Shown: positions 1 through 8,250 of the stretch, in pieces
Position numbering within the stretch: the stretch's first letter is position 1
Layout of the letters: every line of letters starts with the position of its first letter
Assembly: GCF_002902575.1 (NCBI RefSeq)
Contig: NZ_PPRD01000006.1
Location: 24,244 to 88,243 of the forward strand
Length of the DNA: 64,000 nt
Direction: 5' to 3'
Source: Staphylococcus croceilyticus
GTDB taxonomy: Bacteria > Bacillota > Bacilli > Staphylococcales > Staphylococcaceae
Made by a program: the position numbers and the translations under genes
Notes under the pieces: model-generated
What the model was told of the DNA's origin: nothing
What the model saw: the letters and a program-made list of their open reading frames with translations, nothing else
Database searches by the model: none

Positions 1-1
1 T

Positions 2-139
2 AAAGATACGCTTTTAAAATTACATCCGGGAACTAGAGAGGCAAAAGTTAAGAATAAGGCTTTTCACGATGGAAAAGTTGGAAAAAGCAAGAATATCGTA
101 GAATTTTATACTGTAAAAAAAGATATTGTAATAAAATAA
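2..139 (+). CDS. C-terminal fragment of an unrecognised protein
   Basis: An open frame runs from the window edge to a TAA at 137-139 and encodes 45 residues, with the start outside the window. The fragment is basic, lysine-rich and hydrophilic, with no membrane segment or motif I can name (it ends in KKDIVIK). A strong hairpin terminator follows 14 bases after the stop, which supports this as the true end of a gene. I do not recognise the family and give no function. Confidence 0.55.
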   Translation, partial: KDTLLKLHPGTREAKVKNKAFHDGKVGKSKNIVEFYTVKKDIVIK

Positions 140-153
140 TTAAGTACATAAAT

Positions 154-196
154 AAATGTCGACGGACTATTTCAAAGTTCGTCGACATTTTTATTT
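154..196. terminator. bidirectional intrinsic terminator
   Basis: The arms at 154-164 and 180-190 (aaatgtcgacg / cgtcgacattt) are perfectly complementary. The stem extends inward through a G-T pair to 167/177, and a T-rich tail follows. It separates the partial upstream gene from the convergent hydrolase gene. Confidence 0.85.
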
Positions 197-1235
197 AATA
201 ATTAGCGAATGTTAAATCTGTATCAATCTGACCAGTAAATTGTTGCATCTCAAGTTCATTACCATCAAGCCATGATTGAAAATCAATTGAAGCGGGCGCT
301 TGGTTCTCACCTAACGTCATCCAAGCTATTAAACTTTGCGGTTCGTACATAGAAGTATGTATCGTACCTGACCAACTTCTAAATAATTTACTATAAATTT
401 CATATTGAGGATCATTGAAAAGTTTGAAAGCAGTAAACTTATCTATGTCTTGTGATACTTGGTTAACAGTACGTTCTAAACGATCACGAGATTCTGTCGT
501 ATAATTACGATTTTCATGTGTTAGTAATTCAAAATGATTGGTACATACTTTATTGTATCTCACATCGAAGGAACGAGGCGTGACTTCTACAATAGCGTGA
601 TTTAAAGATTTGTCCATTAAAATGTAACTAAATGAACTTCTATGAGGTAACTCTTTTAAAAACTGAATCGCTTCTTCAACATCTTTACAATGTTCTAAGA
701 CTAAGCGACCAATCATATAACAAACAAAACCATTAGCAGGTTTCTTACGATGCATAAAGTTATAGCCCATACAAAGACCAGCTTCATTCATTCCGTCCAT
801 ACGACCTGTAACACGTGAAGTAGGACCAATTTGCGCTAATCCACCATCATTAGGTTGGAATAATAAATATCTGCCATCGTAGGTAGCAGGGTGGTAATCA
901 TAATTACGTACCATATAATCTGGTCCTTGGAAGACAGTACAACCACTTTCTTTTAAATCAGTAAAACGGTAATGAGCAAAGTTTAAAATCATCTGTTTCG
1001 TTGGCAAATTAAGTACTTCTTGCATTCCCATTAATTCTTCCCAAATTTGGGGCGCATACATTTGAAAAACTGAATAAGTTTCATTTACATCTATATCAAA
1101 ACGTGGCATACGTTTTTTCCATTCGCGTTCACGATTTTCTAGTAAAGGCGTTTGTTTAAGCCATTGAGCTGTTTTAACGCCTAAATCAAAATGTGACCCT
1201 CGAAACGTCATGATATCTGATTTCACTTGTTGCAT
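195..1235 (-). CDS. C45-type acyltransferase / choloylglycine hydrolase-like protein
   Basis: This 346-residue protein looks like an N-terminal nucleophile amidase of the C45 (acyl-CoA:6-aminopenicillanate acyltransferase) / linear-amide hydrolase group. Cys99 in ESGCTVF is the likely nucleophile that would become N-terminal after autocleavage. It is followed by RNYDYHP near residues 110-116, a typical active-site strand. A late TNHF segment also fits the family. No signal peptide is visible, so it is probably cytosolic. The ATG has a good GGAGG about 7 bases upstream. Staphylococcal homologues are often labelled bile-salt hydrolase-like, but the sequence does not fix the substrate. It is monocistronic, converging on the terminator at 154-196. 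Confidence 0.75.
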   Translation of the reverse strand: MQQVKSDIMTFRGSHFDLGVKTAQWLKQTPLLENREREWKKRMPRFDIDVNETYSVFQMYAPQIWEELMGMQEVLNLPTKQMILNFAHYRFTDLKESGCTVFQGPDYMVRNYDYHPATYDGRYLLFQPNDGGLAQIGPTSRVTGRMDGMNEAGLCMGYNFMHRKKPANGFVCYMIGRLVLEHCKDVEEAIQFLKELPHRSSFSYILMDKSLNHAIVEVTPRSFDVRYNKVCTNHFELLTHENRNYTTESRDRLERTVNQVSQDIDKFTAFKLFNDPQYEIYSKLFRSWSGTIHTSMYEPQSLIAWMTLGENQAPASIDFQSWLDGNELEMQQFTGQIDTDLTFANY

Positions 1236-1279
1236 GAGAAGGCCTCCTGAAAATTAAAAATATTGTAAAATAACATTAA

Positions 1280-1308
1280 TTGAAAATTAATATAATTATT
1301 ACTATACT
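1280..1308 (+). promoter_or_regulatory. sigma-A promoter of the micropeptide
   Basis: TTGAAA (1280-1285) and TATACT (1303-1308) are separated by exactly 17 bases. Initiation near 1315 would give a short leader before the strong ribosome binding site at 1339-1346. No other gene lies close downstream in this orientation, so it most likely drives the 19-codon frame. Confidence 0.65.
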
Positions 1309-1351
1309 GAACATGATAGCAAGAAAAATTAAAAAAACAAGGAGGGATATT

Positions 1352-1411
1352 ATGTTTGGGGATGCATATAGAAAAGTATATAATTCAGTAAAAGCTTGGT
1401 GGTTATCTTAG
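1352..1411 (+). CDS. 19-residue cationic amphipathic micropeptide
   Basis: ATG to TAG encodes MFGDAYRKVYNSVKAWWLS. The start follows an AAGGAGGG ribosome binding site (1339-1346) at 5-base spacing, with a consensus-like promoter upstream. Hydrophobic residues at 2, 5, 6, 9, 10, 13, 16 and 17 follow a 3-4 spacing, so a helix would have one aromatic-rich face and one polar face with R7, K8 and K14. Net charge is about +2. There is no signal peptide, as in phenol-soluble modulins and delta-haemolysin, but I do not recognise the sequence as a known member. It could act as a membrane-active peptide, a toxin or a leader peptide. The function is inferred only; the coding signals are seen directly. 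Confidence 0.6.
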   Translation: MFGDAYRKVYNSVKAWWLS

Positions 1412-1572
1412 AGAAAATTAAAAGTTAAATATTATGAAGTTTTCAAATTTTTGAAATTCGTTTTTTAGTGATTATTATAAGACGAAAAAAGCTATCTATT
1501 TAACCATCACAGTAAGTGTGATAAAATATAATATTGTAAACGCACTTATTTTTATTTCAGAGGTGAAACTTA

Positions 1573-1746
1573 ATGTGGGATTTAATTAAAGGTTTATTCA
1601 AATTCTTATTAAGCTTTGTAGTCATCACTACATTAGTAATTGGTGTAGGTGTAGCTGCATTTGCTTATATTTTCAAAAAAGACTTTGAAGATATCGAAAG
1701 AAAAACAAAAGAAATCGTTTCAGATATCGAAAGCAATAATGCTTAA
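1573..1746 (+). CDS. small single-pass membrane protein (57 aa)
   Basis: An ATG preceded by AGAGGTGAAAC opens a 57-codon frame. Residues about 10-34 form one hydrophobic helix (core VVITTLVIGVGVAAFAYIF). A charged, probably helical tail follows (KKDFEDIERKTKEIVSDIE). The likely orientation is a short N-terminus, one membrane span and a soluble C-terminal helix. An extended -10 (TGATAAAAT with TATAAT beside it, 1519-1532) lies upstream and a terminator lies directly downstream, so it appears to be its own unit. I do not know its function. Confidence 0.75.
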   Translation: MWDLIKGLFKFLLSFVVITTLVIGVGVAAFAYIFKKDFEDIERKTKEIVSDIESNNA

Positions 1747-1757
1747 TTAATTTAACT

Positions 1758-1795
1758 AATCCAGTAATTTCTTATGAAGTTACTGGATTTTTATT
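1758..1795 (+). terminator. intrinsic terminator of the 57-aa membrane protein
   Basis: Perfect arms aatccagtaa (1758-1767) and ttactggatt (1780-1789) are followed by TTTTATTT. They start 11 bases after the stop codon. Confidence 0.85.
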
Positions 1796-1911
1796 TGAAT
1801 TAAATAATTTTGTGAAAATTTAGCTATAAATAAAGACTCTGAGTAGGAATAATTGGCATGTATATCTTACTTTTAATAAAATGAAATTAATAAATGATTG
1901 GAGGGTTTTCT

Positions 1912-2949
1912 ATGGCAACGAGAGGTTATATTGGATCTTATACTAAAAAAGAAGGTAAAGGTATTTACCGTTTCGAATTAAATGAAGATAATGGTCAAAT
2001 TGATTCAGTAGAAACTGGATACGAAATTGAAGCGTCAACATATTTGGCACAAACTGAAGACTTCTTATATGCGATTACTAAAGAAGGGGAGCAATGCGGA
2101 GTAGCAGCATTCCAAAAAGATGAGGAAGGTAACTTAACATTAATTAACAAATGTTTAGAGTCAACTCAAGGAACAGGATGTTATATTTCTGTTGCATCTA
2201 ATCGCAATTATTTATTTGAATCGGTTTACGGCGCTGGACTAGCACGTATCTATGAACTAAATAAAGAAACTGGCGAGGTAGTTAGATTGATTGAGGAATT
2301 AGCACATGACTATCCAACAGGTAGCCATGAACGTCAAGAACAGCCACACGTTCATTTTATAAACGAAACGCCTGACAATAAATTTGTAGTTGTAACAGAT
2401 TTAGGTACAGATAGATTAGTCACTTATGAATTTGTTGATAATGGTTTTAAAGAGCATGCTGTTTCTCAATTTAAAGATCAAGATGGCCCTAGACATATCG
2501 CTTTTCATAAAAATGGAGAATACGCTTATGTCGTACATGAATTATCCAATTATGTAAGTGTTGTACGTTATAATGATGGGGAATTTGAAGAAATAGAACG
2601 TCACTTAACTATTCCTGAAGACTTTGAAGGAGATACTAAATTAGCAGCAGTCAGATTATCTCATGATCAACAAAGTTTATATGTAAGTAACCGAGGTCAT
2701 GATAGTATTGCAGTATTTACTGTTACTGAAGAAGGCGCAGCACTTAATCCAGTAGAAATTGTAAAAACTGGAGGAGAATTCCCTAGAGATTTCAACATTA
2801 CGGAGTCAGATGAATATCTTGTATGTGCGCATCAAGAAGGTAATTATGCAGTTACGGTATTTAGCCGTGATATAAATACTGGCAAGCTTACTCCTAAAGA
2901 TAATCAACATACAGCGCCTGAAGGTGTATATGTAGGATTTATAGAATAA
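1912..2949 (+). CDS. lactonase family protein (6-phosphogluconolactonase-like beta-propeller)
   Basis: The 345-residue protein starts [17 protein letters not shown] and carries repeated propeller blades such as [22 protein letters not shown] and [17 protein letters not shown]. These are typical of the seven-bladed lactonase / YkgB family that hydrolyses 6-phosphogluconolactone or muconate-type lactones. I chose the ATG at 1912 because GGAGGG (1900-1905) sits 6 bases upstream; an in-frame ATG at 1894 lies before this site and lacks a comparable one. The role in the oxidative pentose phosphate pathway is an inference from the family. No signal peptide, monocistronic, ends at a bidirectional terminator. 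Confidence 0.8.
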   Translation: MATRGYIGSYTKKEGKGIYRFELNEDNGQIDSVETGYEIEASTYLAQTEDFLYAITKEGEQCGVAAFQKDEEGNLTLINKCLESTQGTGCYISVASNRNYLFESVYGAGLARIYELNKETGEVVRLIEELAHDYPTGSHERQEQPHVHFINETPDNKFVVVTDLGTDRLVTYEFVDNGFKEHAVSQFKDQDGPRHIAFHKNGEYAYVVHELSNYVSVVRYNDGEFEEIERHLTIPEDFEGDTKLAAVRLSHDQQSLYVSNRGHDSIAVFTVTEEGAALNPVEIVKTGGEFPRDFNITESDEYLVCAHQEGNYAVTVFSRDINTGKLTPKDNQHTAPEGVYVGFIE

Positions 2950-2956
2950 TTAAAAT

Positions 2957-2992
2957 AAAGCTACGACATTTAAATGATGTCGTAGCTTTTAT
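2957..2992. terminator. bidirectional intrinsic terminator
   Basis: Arms aagctacgacat (2958-2969) and atgtcgtagctt (2977-2988) are perfectly complementary, with T-rich flanks on both strands. It lies between the convergent lactonase and aldehyde dehydrogenase genes. Confidence 0.9.
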
Positions 2993-3002
2993 ATTGTTTA
3001 GG

Positions 3003-4382
3003 TTAATTTTTGAAAATAGCTTTAATATATTTAAATTTACCTTTGTATGGAGGATAAATAATACTAGAATCTAAGCGCGTAGATTTGAAGATATAAGATT
3101 TTTTATGACTAAATGTGTCGAATGAATATTTACCATGATATTGGCCGATACCTGAAGCGCCTACACCGCCAAATGGTAAGTTTGGATTTGCTAAATGCAT
3201 AAGAGTGTCATTAATAGCACCGCCCCCGAATGATAACTCATTTAATACACGGTGAGTAGCATTCTCATCTTCACTAAATAAATATAAACTTAAAGGTTTG
3301 GATTTGCTTTGGATAATATCTAGCGCTTCATCAAAATCATCGTAAGTGATAATTGGTAAGAGTGGACCAAAAATCTCTTCTTGCATAATTTTGTGGCTTG
3401 GATTAATACCTTCTAGGATGGTCGGTTCAATATAACGTTCAGAAGCGTCCGTCTTACCACCAAATGATATCTCGTTTTGATGGACGGCTAATAGTTCGCT
3501 TAATCTATTAAAATGTTTTTCATTTACAATTCGTCCGAAGTCGGGACTTTTTTGAACATCTTTACCATAAAATTCACGTATACTTTGTTTTAAAGCTTCA
3601 ATAAGTTCGTTTTTAACTTTTCGGTTAACAAGAATATAGTCAGGAGCGACGCAAGTTTGACCAGCATTCGTGAATTTACCAAAGCTAATACGATCACTTG
3701 CTACTTTTATATTCGCCGTTTCATCTACAATGACAGGGGATTTACCACCTAGTTCAAGAGTAACAGGCACTAGATTTTTGCTAGCTGCTTCATAGACAAC
3801 TTGACCGACTTTTTCACTACCTGTAAAGAACATATAATCGAATGGTAAATTGATTAAAGTTTGTGTTTCTTCGATGCCGCCCTCGACAGTAGAAATATAT
3901 TCAGGCGCAAACGTTGATTCAATTATTTTGCTAATCACATTAGCTACGTGAGGTGTTAATTCAGATGGTTTAACGATAGCAGTGTTTCCTGCAGCAATCG
4001 CACCAATTAATGGTTCAAAGACAAGTTGTACAGGATAATTAAATGGACCAATGATTAACACTGTGCCATAAGGTTCAGGCTTGATATAACTTTTAGAAGG
4101 GAACATGAATAAAGGTGTGTCCACCTGTTTTGTTTTAGACCAGTTTTTAAGTTCTTTACGCGCCATCTTAATACTTTTTAATAATATACCGATTTCTGTA
4201 GCGTATGCTTCAACAGGACTCTTACCTAAATCTTCTTTTAAAGCTTCAAGTAATTCTTTTTCATGATTTTTAATACTCTTACTTAATTGCTTTAATTGTT
4301 GTTTTCTAAATTTAATATCTTTCGTTTTATGTGTTTTAAAAAAGGTTTTACTATTTTCGAATTGTTGCGCTATTGATGACAA
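3003..4382 (-). CDS. aldH: NAD(P)-dependent aldehyde dehydrogenase
   Basis: The product oxidises aldehydes to acids using NAD(P). It shows the cofactor-binding IAAGNTAIVKPSE segment, the general-base motif LELGGKSP and the nucleophile in FTNAGQTCVAPD. The length of about 459 residues fits the short membrane-associated class of the family (fatty aldehyde / coniferyl aldehyde type). The basic C-terminus (FKYIKAIFKN) could touch the membrane. I place the start at TTG 4382, 8 bases after AAGGAGG, because MSSIAQQF aligns residue for residue with the N-terminus I remember for S. aureus AldH. TTG 4388 would add two residues. No upstream partner, so monocistronic. Confidence 0.85.
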   Translation of the reverse strand: MSSIAQQFENSKTFFKTHKTKDIKFRKQQLKQLSKSIKNHEKELLEALKEDLGKSPVEAYATEIGILLKSIKMARKELKNWSKTKQVDTPLFMFPSKSYIKPEPYGTVLIIGPFNYPVQLVFEPLIGAIAAGNTAIVKPSELTPHVANVISKIIESTFAPEYISTVEGGIEETQTLINLPFDYMFFTGSEKVGQVVYEAASKNLVPVTLELGGKSPVIVDETANIKVASDRISFGKFTNAGQTCVAPDYILVNRKVKNELIEALKQSIREFYGKDVQKSPDFGRIVNEKHFNRLSELLAVHQNEISFGGKTDASERYIEPTILEGINPSHKIMQEEIFGPLLPIITYDDFDEALDIIQSKSKPLSLYLFSEDENATHRVLNELSFGGGAINDTLMHLANPNLPFGGVGASGIGQYHGKYSFDTFSHKKSYIFKSTRLDSSIIYPPYKGKFKYIKAIFKN

Positions 4383-4481
4383 CCACAAGACCTCCTTAAA
4401 TTTTAAATATTTTTAATAAATTACCTTAATATAAATCGTGAATACAATTTATATTGTCTATACCCAATTATTAAATAATTT

Positions 4482-4514
4482 AAAAAAACTGAGCCACAAA
4501 TTGTGACTCAGTTT
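4482..4514 (-). terminator. intrinsic terminator of ppaC
   Basis: Arms aaactgag (4486-4493) and ctcagttt (4507-4514) pair, with extra inner pairs. Seven A residues at 4482-4488 give a T-run on the minus strand. Confidence 0.8.
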
Positions 4515-4530
4515 AATCAAAAACGTTAAA

Positions 4531-5460
4531 TTATTTAGTTAATACTTCAGTAATTTGTGGTACGACTTGTTTTTTACGTGATACAACACCAGATAGGAAG
4601 GCCATGCCATCATCTAACTGAACTTTGAAAGCTTCGCCAACTTTATCTTTTTCAGCACCAACAACTAAAATTTTAGAGTCACTATTAATAATATCAGTCA
4701 CTACTAATACAAATAAATCATATTTTTCGTTAGTACTTGATTCTAACATTGCTTTTTCTAATTCATCTTTACGATCTAATACTTCATCAATATCAACTGT
4801 ATTAACTTGAGCGATACGAGTTACGTAGTCACCCATGTTAAATGATTTAGCATCCATGTCTAATAATTCTTCTGCAGATTTATCAGTAGTAGATGCACCT
4901 GCTTTTAACATTTCTAAACCATATTCGTCTAAATCAACATTAGCGATATCTTTTAATTCTTTAGCAGCATTTACATCTTCTTCAGTGCATGTTGGAGATT
5001 TGAATAATAAGCTGTCAGAAATAATAGCTGAAATCATTAATCCTGCAATTTCAGGTTTGATTTCAAAATCACGTTCTTTATACATTTTATATAGAATAGT
5101 TGCAGTACAGCCAACTGGTTCAGCACGGTAGTATAGTGGACCTGCTGTTTCAAAGTTAGCGATTCTGTGATGGTCAACTACATTTAAAATTGTTGCATCA
5201 GCAATTGTTTCTGCACTTTGTTGGAATTCATTATGGTCAACTAGAATAACGTTTTGTCCTTCTAGATTATCACTTAATAATTCTGGGGCTTTGACTTCGA
5301 AATGATCAAGCGCATATTGAGTTTCAGCGTTGATATCACCTAAACGATAAGCAGTCGCTTCAGAATTACCAGTTAATTTTTCAAAATCAGCCATGATGAT
5401 AGCTGATGAAATAGCATCAGTATCTGGATTTTGATGTCCAAAAATATAAGTTTTTGCCAT
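4531..5460 (-). CDS. ppaC: manganese-dependent inorganic pyrophosphatase (family II)
   Basis: The 309-residue enzyme hydrolyses pyrophosphate to phosphate, pulling biosynthetic reactions forward in the cytosol. The metal site is visible as GHQNPDTDAI (residues 8-17) and the DHH motif at 96-98 (VDHHRIANFE). The C-terminal DHHA2 domain carries the substrate-binding SRKKQ (294-298). Length and motifs match the family fully. It has its own terminator. pncA lies 55 bases upstream on the same strand, so read-through co-expression is possible, although no terminator is obvious in that gap. Confidence 0.95.
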   Translation of the reverse strand: MAKTYIFGHQNPDTDAISSAIIMADFEKLTGNSEATAYRLGDINAETQYALDHFEVKAPELLSDNLEGQNVILVDHNEFQQSAETIADATILNVVDHHRIANFETAGPLYYRAEPVGCTATILYKMYKERDFEIKPEIAGLMISAIISDSLLFKSPTCTEEDVNAAKELKDIANVDLDEYGLEMLKAGASTTDKSAEELLDMDAKSFNMGDYVTRIAQVNTVDIDEVLDRKDELEKAMLESSTNEKYDLFVLVVTDIINSDSKILVVGAEKDKVGEAFKVQLDDGMAFLSGVVSRKKQVVPQITEVLTK

Positions 5461-5515
5461 AGTTTTAATTCACCCTTATCCTATAAATTTAATATCATTT
5501 TAGCATGTTTTAAGG

Positions 5516-6070
5516 TTATACTTCTACCTCGGCGCCTAATGAGTTTTGGAAATGGCCTAATGCCCACTCATGTCCTTGTGCATTAAAAGAGGCCACGCCG
5601 TCTTTAGGAATGACAATATGGTAACCAAGATTATATGCAGAAACGGCAGTGTGTAATACACAGATATCTGTACATACGCCTACAATTTCAACTTCAGTGA
5701 TACCTCTCTCACGAAGTAAGCTATCTAAAGGCGTGCCATAAAATGAATCATAACGACGTTTATCTAAGTAATGAATGTTGTCGCTATCTTTATGTTTGTC
5801 ATAAAAAGTTTTAACGTTTCCATATAAATCACGACCTGATGTACCAACAATATTGTGTGGAGGGAATAGTTTCGTTTCTGGATGATATTCGTCGTTCTCA
5901 TAGTGCAAGTCCATCATAAAGAAAATATTATCATTTTGAGCTTGATAGTCTTCAAGACGTTGAATAATGAAGCTTTCAATATCTTGACCCGGTTTACCAC
6001 AAGTTAAACGGCCATCATCAGCGATAAAATCATAAGAATAATCTACAACAATTAGAGCTTTTTTAGTCAT
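5516..6070 (-). CDS. pncA: nicotinamidase / isochorismatase-family hydrolase
   Basis: The protein likely converts nicotinamide to nicotinate for NAD salvage. It has Asp10 (VVDYSYDF), metal ligands in DLHYEND (residues 54-60), Lys104 (YLDKRRYDSF) and the catalytic cysteine in GVCTDICV (Cys137), the complete Asp-Lys-Cys triad. The 184-residue length fits. The substrate nicotinate is used by PncB, whose gene is only 3.4 kb away, which supports the nicotinamidase reading over other isochorismatase-like activities. Its upstream region (6071-6259) is AT-rich and contains nested inverted repeats. Confidence 0.85.
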   Translation of the reverse strand: MTKKALIVVDYSYDFIADDGRLTCGKPGQDIESFIIQRLEDYQAQNDNIFFMMDLHYENDEYHPETKLFPPHNIVGTSGRDLYGNVKTFYDKHKDSDNIHYLDKRRYDSFYGTPLDSLLRERGITEVEIVGVCTDICVLHTAVSAYNLGYHIVIPKDGVASFNAQGHEWALGHFQNSLGAEVEV

Positions 6071-6259
6071 ATTCTACCTTCCTCTCAAATGCATGTTTGA
6101 GGTATTTGAAAATTGTATAATAATATAGATAAGACTGTTAGTTATACCTCAAGTATAGTTTAACTAATTTTATTAACTATAGTATAGCTTTACTCTAAAT
6201 TTGATACAAATTTATACATAAATTTTAAAATTGTAATACATAGTGATAGATAGGAGACA

Positions 6260-7348
6260 ATGAAAATGTTAATTAATGCTCAAGATTATGGGTTAAAAGG
6301 GAAGAATAAACGTAGAGATACTAAGGCAATTCAACGTGCATTAAATGCTGCAAAAGATGGCGAGCATACCGTTTACATTCCTAAAGGTATCTATCATATC
6401 GGTAAAGCTTTAGTGATATATGATTCAACAACATTACTTCTTGAAGATGACACAGTATTGTTACGTTGTAGTAAAGATGCATTGTTAAAAAACGGAAAAC
6501 GATTTGGTTTTTATCATGGTTACAAAGGAAACAGTCACATTTATATTAAAGGCGGCGTATTTGATATGAATGGTGGAGATTATCCTTATAATAATACGGC
6601 TATGTCTATTGGGCATGCGGAAGATATTCAACTATTAGGCGTAACTGTTTTAAATGTAGTAGGTGGCCATGCCTTAGATGCTTGTGGTATTAACGGTTTA
6701 TATATTAAAGACTGTGTGTTTAAAGGATTTTACGATATTAATGGGGACCGCTCATTTTCAGAAGCAATTCAATTAGATATCCAAGTGCCTGGCGCTTTTC
6801 CTAAATTTGGGACGACAGATGGCACAATTACTAAAAACGTGGTTATTGAAAACTGTTACTTTGGTGATTCAGAACATCCAAAAATGCAAGCATGGAATAG
6901 AGCTATAGGGTCTCATGCGAGTCGATATAACAAATTCTATGGTAATGTGCATATCCGAAATAACATATTTGATGGTTTAAATGAATATGCCTTAACACCT
7001 TTAAAAGCTAAAAATATGATTATTTCACGTAATGAATTTAAGAATTGTAATGGGGGTATTCGCTTTTTAGGTGTAAAAGATGGTAAGAACGCCGCGGATC
7101 CAGTTACAGGTCTTGTTCAAGCGTCTCAATCAGGAGAGAATTTCAGTGTGATTGGGAATATCTTTGAAGGCGAAATGAAGAGAGATGCGATTCACGTGAG
7201 AAGTTATAATAATGTGAGACATACGAATGTTTTTGTAGCAGGGAATACATTTAATCATGCATCGCAAAAAATACATTTAGAAGATATTTCTGATTTAACC
7301 TATAATCAAAGCGATGATGTACCAGTGAAAAAAATTAACGTTCAATAG
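6260..7348 (+). CDS. right-handed beta-helix protein (pectate lyase / GH28-like)
   Basis: The 362-residue protein begins with the [23 protein letters not shown] segment typical of pectin lyase-fold proteins, in which a short helix caps the beta-helix. It then shows the repeated rungs of a parallel beta-helix ([64 protein letters not shown]). Such proteins bind or cleave polysaccharides or act as phage tailspike-like depolymerases, but I cannot assign a substrate. No signal peptide or anchor is visible, which is odd for a polysaccharide enzyme. AGGAG (6252-6256) lies only 3 bases before ATG 6260 but 9 before ATG 6266, so the later start may be used. It is monocistronic. Confidence 0.7.
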   Translation: MKMLINAQDYGLKGKNKRRDTKAIQRALNAAKDGEHTVYIPKGIYHIGKALVIYDSTTLLLEDDTVLLRCSKDALLKNGKRFGFYHGYKGNSHIYIKGGVFDMNGGDYPYNNTAMSIGHAEDIQLLGVTVLNVVGGHALDACGINGLYIKDCVFKGFYDINGDRSFSEAIQLDIQVPGAFPKFGTTDGTITKNVVIENCYFGDSEHPKMQAWNRAIGSHASRYNKFYGNVHIRNNIFDGLNEYALTPLKAKNMIISRNEFKNCNGGIRFLGVKDGKNAADPVTGLVQASQSGENFSVIGNIFEGEMKRDAIHVRSYNNVRHTNVFVAGNTFNHASQKIHLEDISDLTYNQSDDVPVKKINVQ

Positions 7349-7356
7349 TATATTAT

Positions 7357-7420
7357 AAAAGCTTCGTCATGATAGATAATCAACTATTTAGGTAATCTAT
7401 TAAGACGAAGCTTATGTTTT
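7357..7420. terminator. bidirectional intrinsic terminator
   Basis: Arms aagcttcgtc (7359-7368) and gacgaagctt (7404-7413), with a second inner pairing (atagat / atctat), lie between the convergent beta-helix and pheA genes. T-rich sequence follows on both strands. Confidence 0.8.
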
Positions 7421-8220
7421 TAATGACGATTAAATGCGCCAATGACTTTTACTTTGAAATCTAACGTTTCTAAGATGGAGATCACTTTATTGAGTTCAGT
7501 ACATAAACCAATATCAGCTTGCACGTAGAAGCGGTACATACCCAGTTTCGTTTTTAAAGGTCTCGATTCAATCCATGACAAGTTAATATTAAATAACGCA
7601 AAGGTATTTAAGATACTCGCTAATAAACCGGCTTTATCAAATTTCGGTGTAATGAGCAATATTGTATTTTTAGCTTTCATATTATAGCGGTCGTGATTTT
7701 TTACCACCAGGAAACGAGTCACATTGTGAGGATAATCTTGAATGTTACTATCGATAGGCGTGTAACCATATGCTTCACCGCTTCCAAGAGGCGCAATAGC
7801 ACCTTCAGAATCTGAAATTTTATCTAAGCCTTGTATAGTACTATCTACATAATCATATGAAAATTGATGTCGATAAATATAAAGACTTGTTTGACTTATA
7901 GCCGGTGCAATAGAATACACTTTTATAATATCGTCAACGGTAGCCCCTTCTTTACCATATAAGGCAAAGTTAATAGCTAGGTGAATTTCACCATGAACAT
8001 AAATTTCCTGTAGTGCTAGTGCGTCAGCAATAATGTTAATTGTTCCTTCGATAGAATTTTCAATAGGTACAATACCGATTGAGTTATCATTTCCATTAAC
8101 TGCTTTTACTACTTCATATAAATTCGATTTCGGTGAATATGTAGCTTCCTCTTCAGAGATAAACGTTTTTGCAGCTAGGTAAGAGAACGTCCCTTTAGGA
8201 CCTAAATAATATAGTTGCAT
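7420..8220 (-). CDS. pheA: prephenate dehydratase
   Basis: The enzyme converts prephenate to phenylpyruvate in phenylalanine synthesis. The catalytic domain starts YLGPKGTFSYLAA and contains the NVTRF motif (residues 166-170) with the key Thr-Arg-Phe. The C-terminal ACT domain has ESRP (218-221), the phenylalanine feedback site. The 266-residue size matches monofunctional Gram-positive enzymes. It starts 30 bases after the nos stop with no terminator between, so the two form an operon, a pairing conserved in staphylococci. Confidence 0.93.
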   Translation of the reverse strand: MQLYYLGPKGTFSYLAAKTFISEEEATYSPKSNLYEVVKAVNGNDNSIGIVPIENSIEGTINIIADALALQEIYVHGEIHLAINFALYGKEGATVDDIIKVYSIAPAISQTSLYIYRHQFSYDYVDSTIQGLDKISDSEGAIAPLGSGEAYGYTPIDSNIQDYPHNVTRFLVVKNHDRYNMKAKNTILLITPKFDKAGLLASILNTFALFNINLSWIESRPLKTKLGMYRFYVQADIGLCTELNKVISILETLDFKVKVIGAFNRH

Positions 8221-8250
8221 CTTATAATGTCACCCCATGACTGTTGAACA

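Noticed and set aside
4625..5131. Plus-strand frames opposite ppaC
   Set aside because: They are antisense shadows of a well-conserved enzyme and have no ribosome sites.
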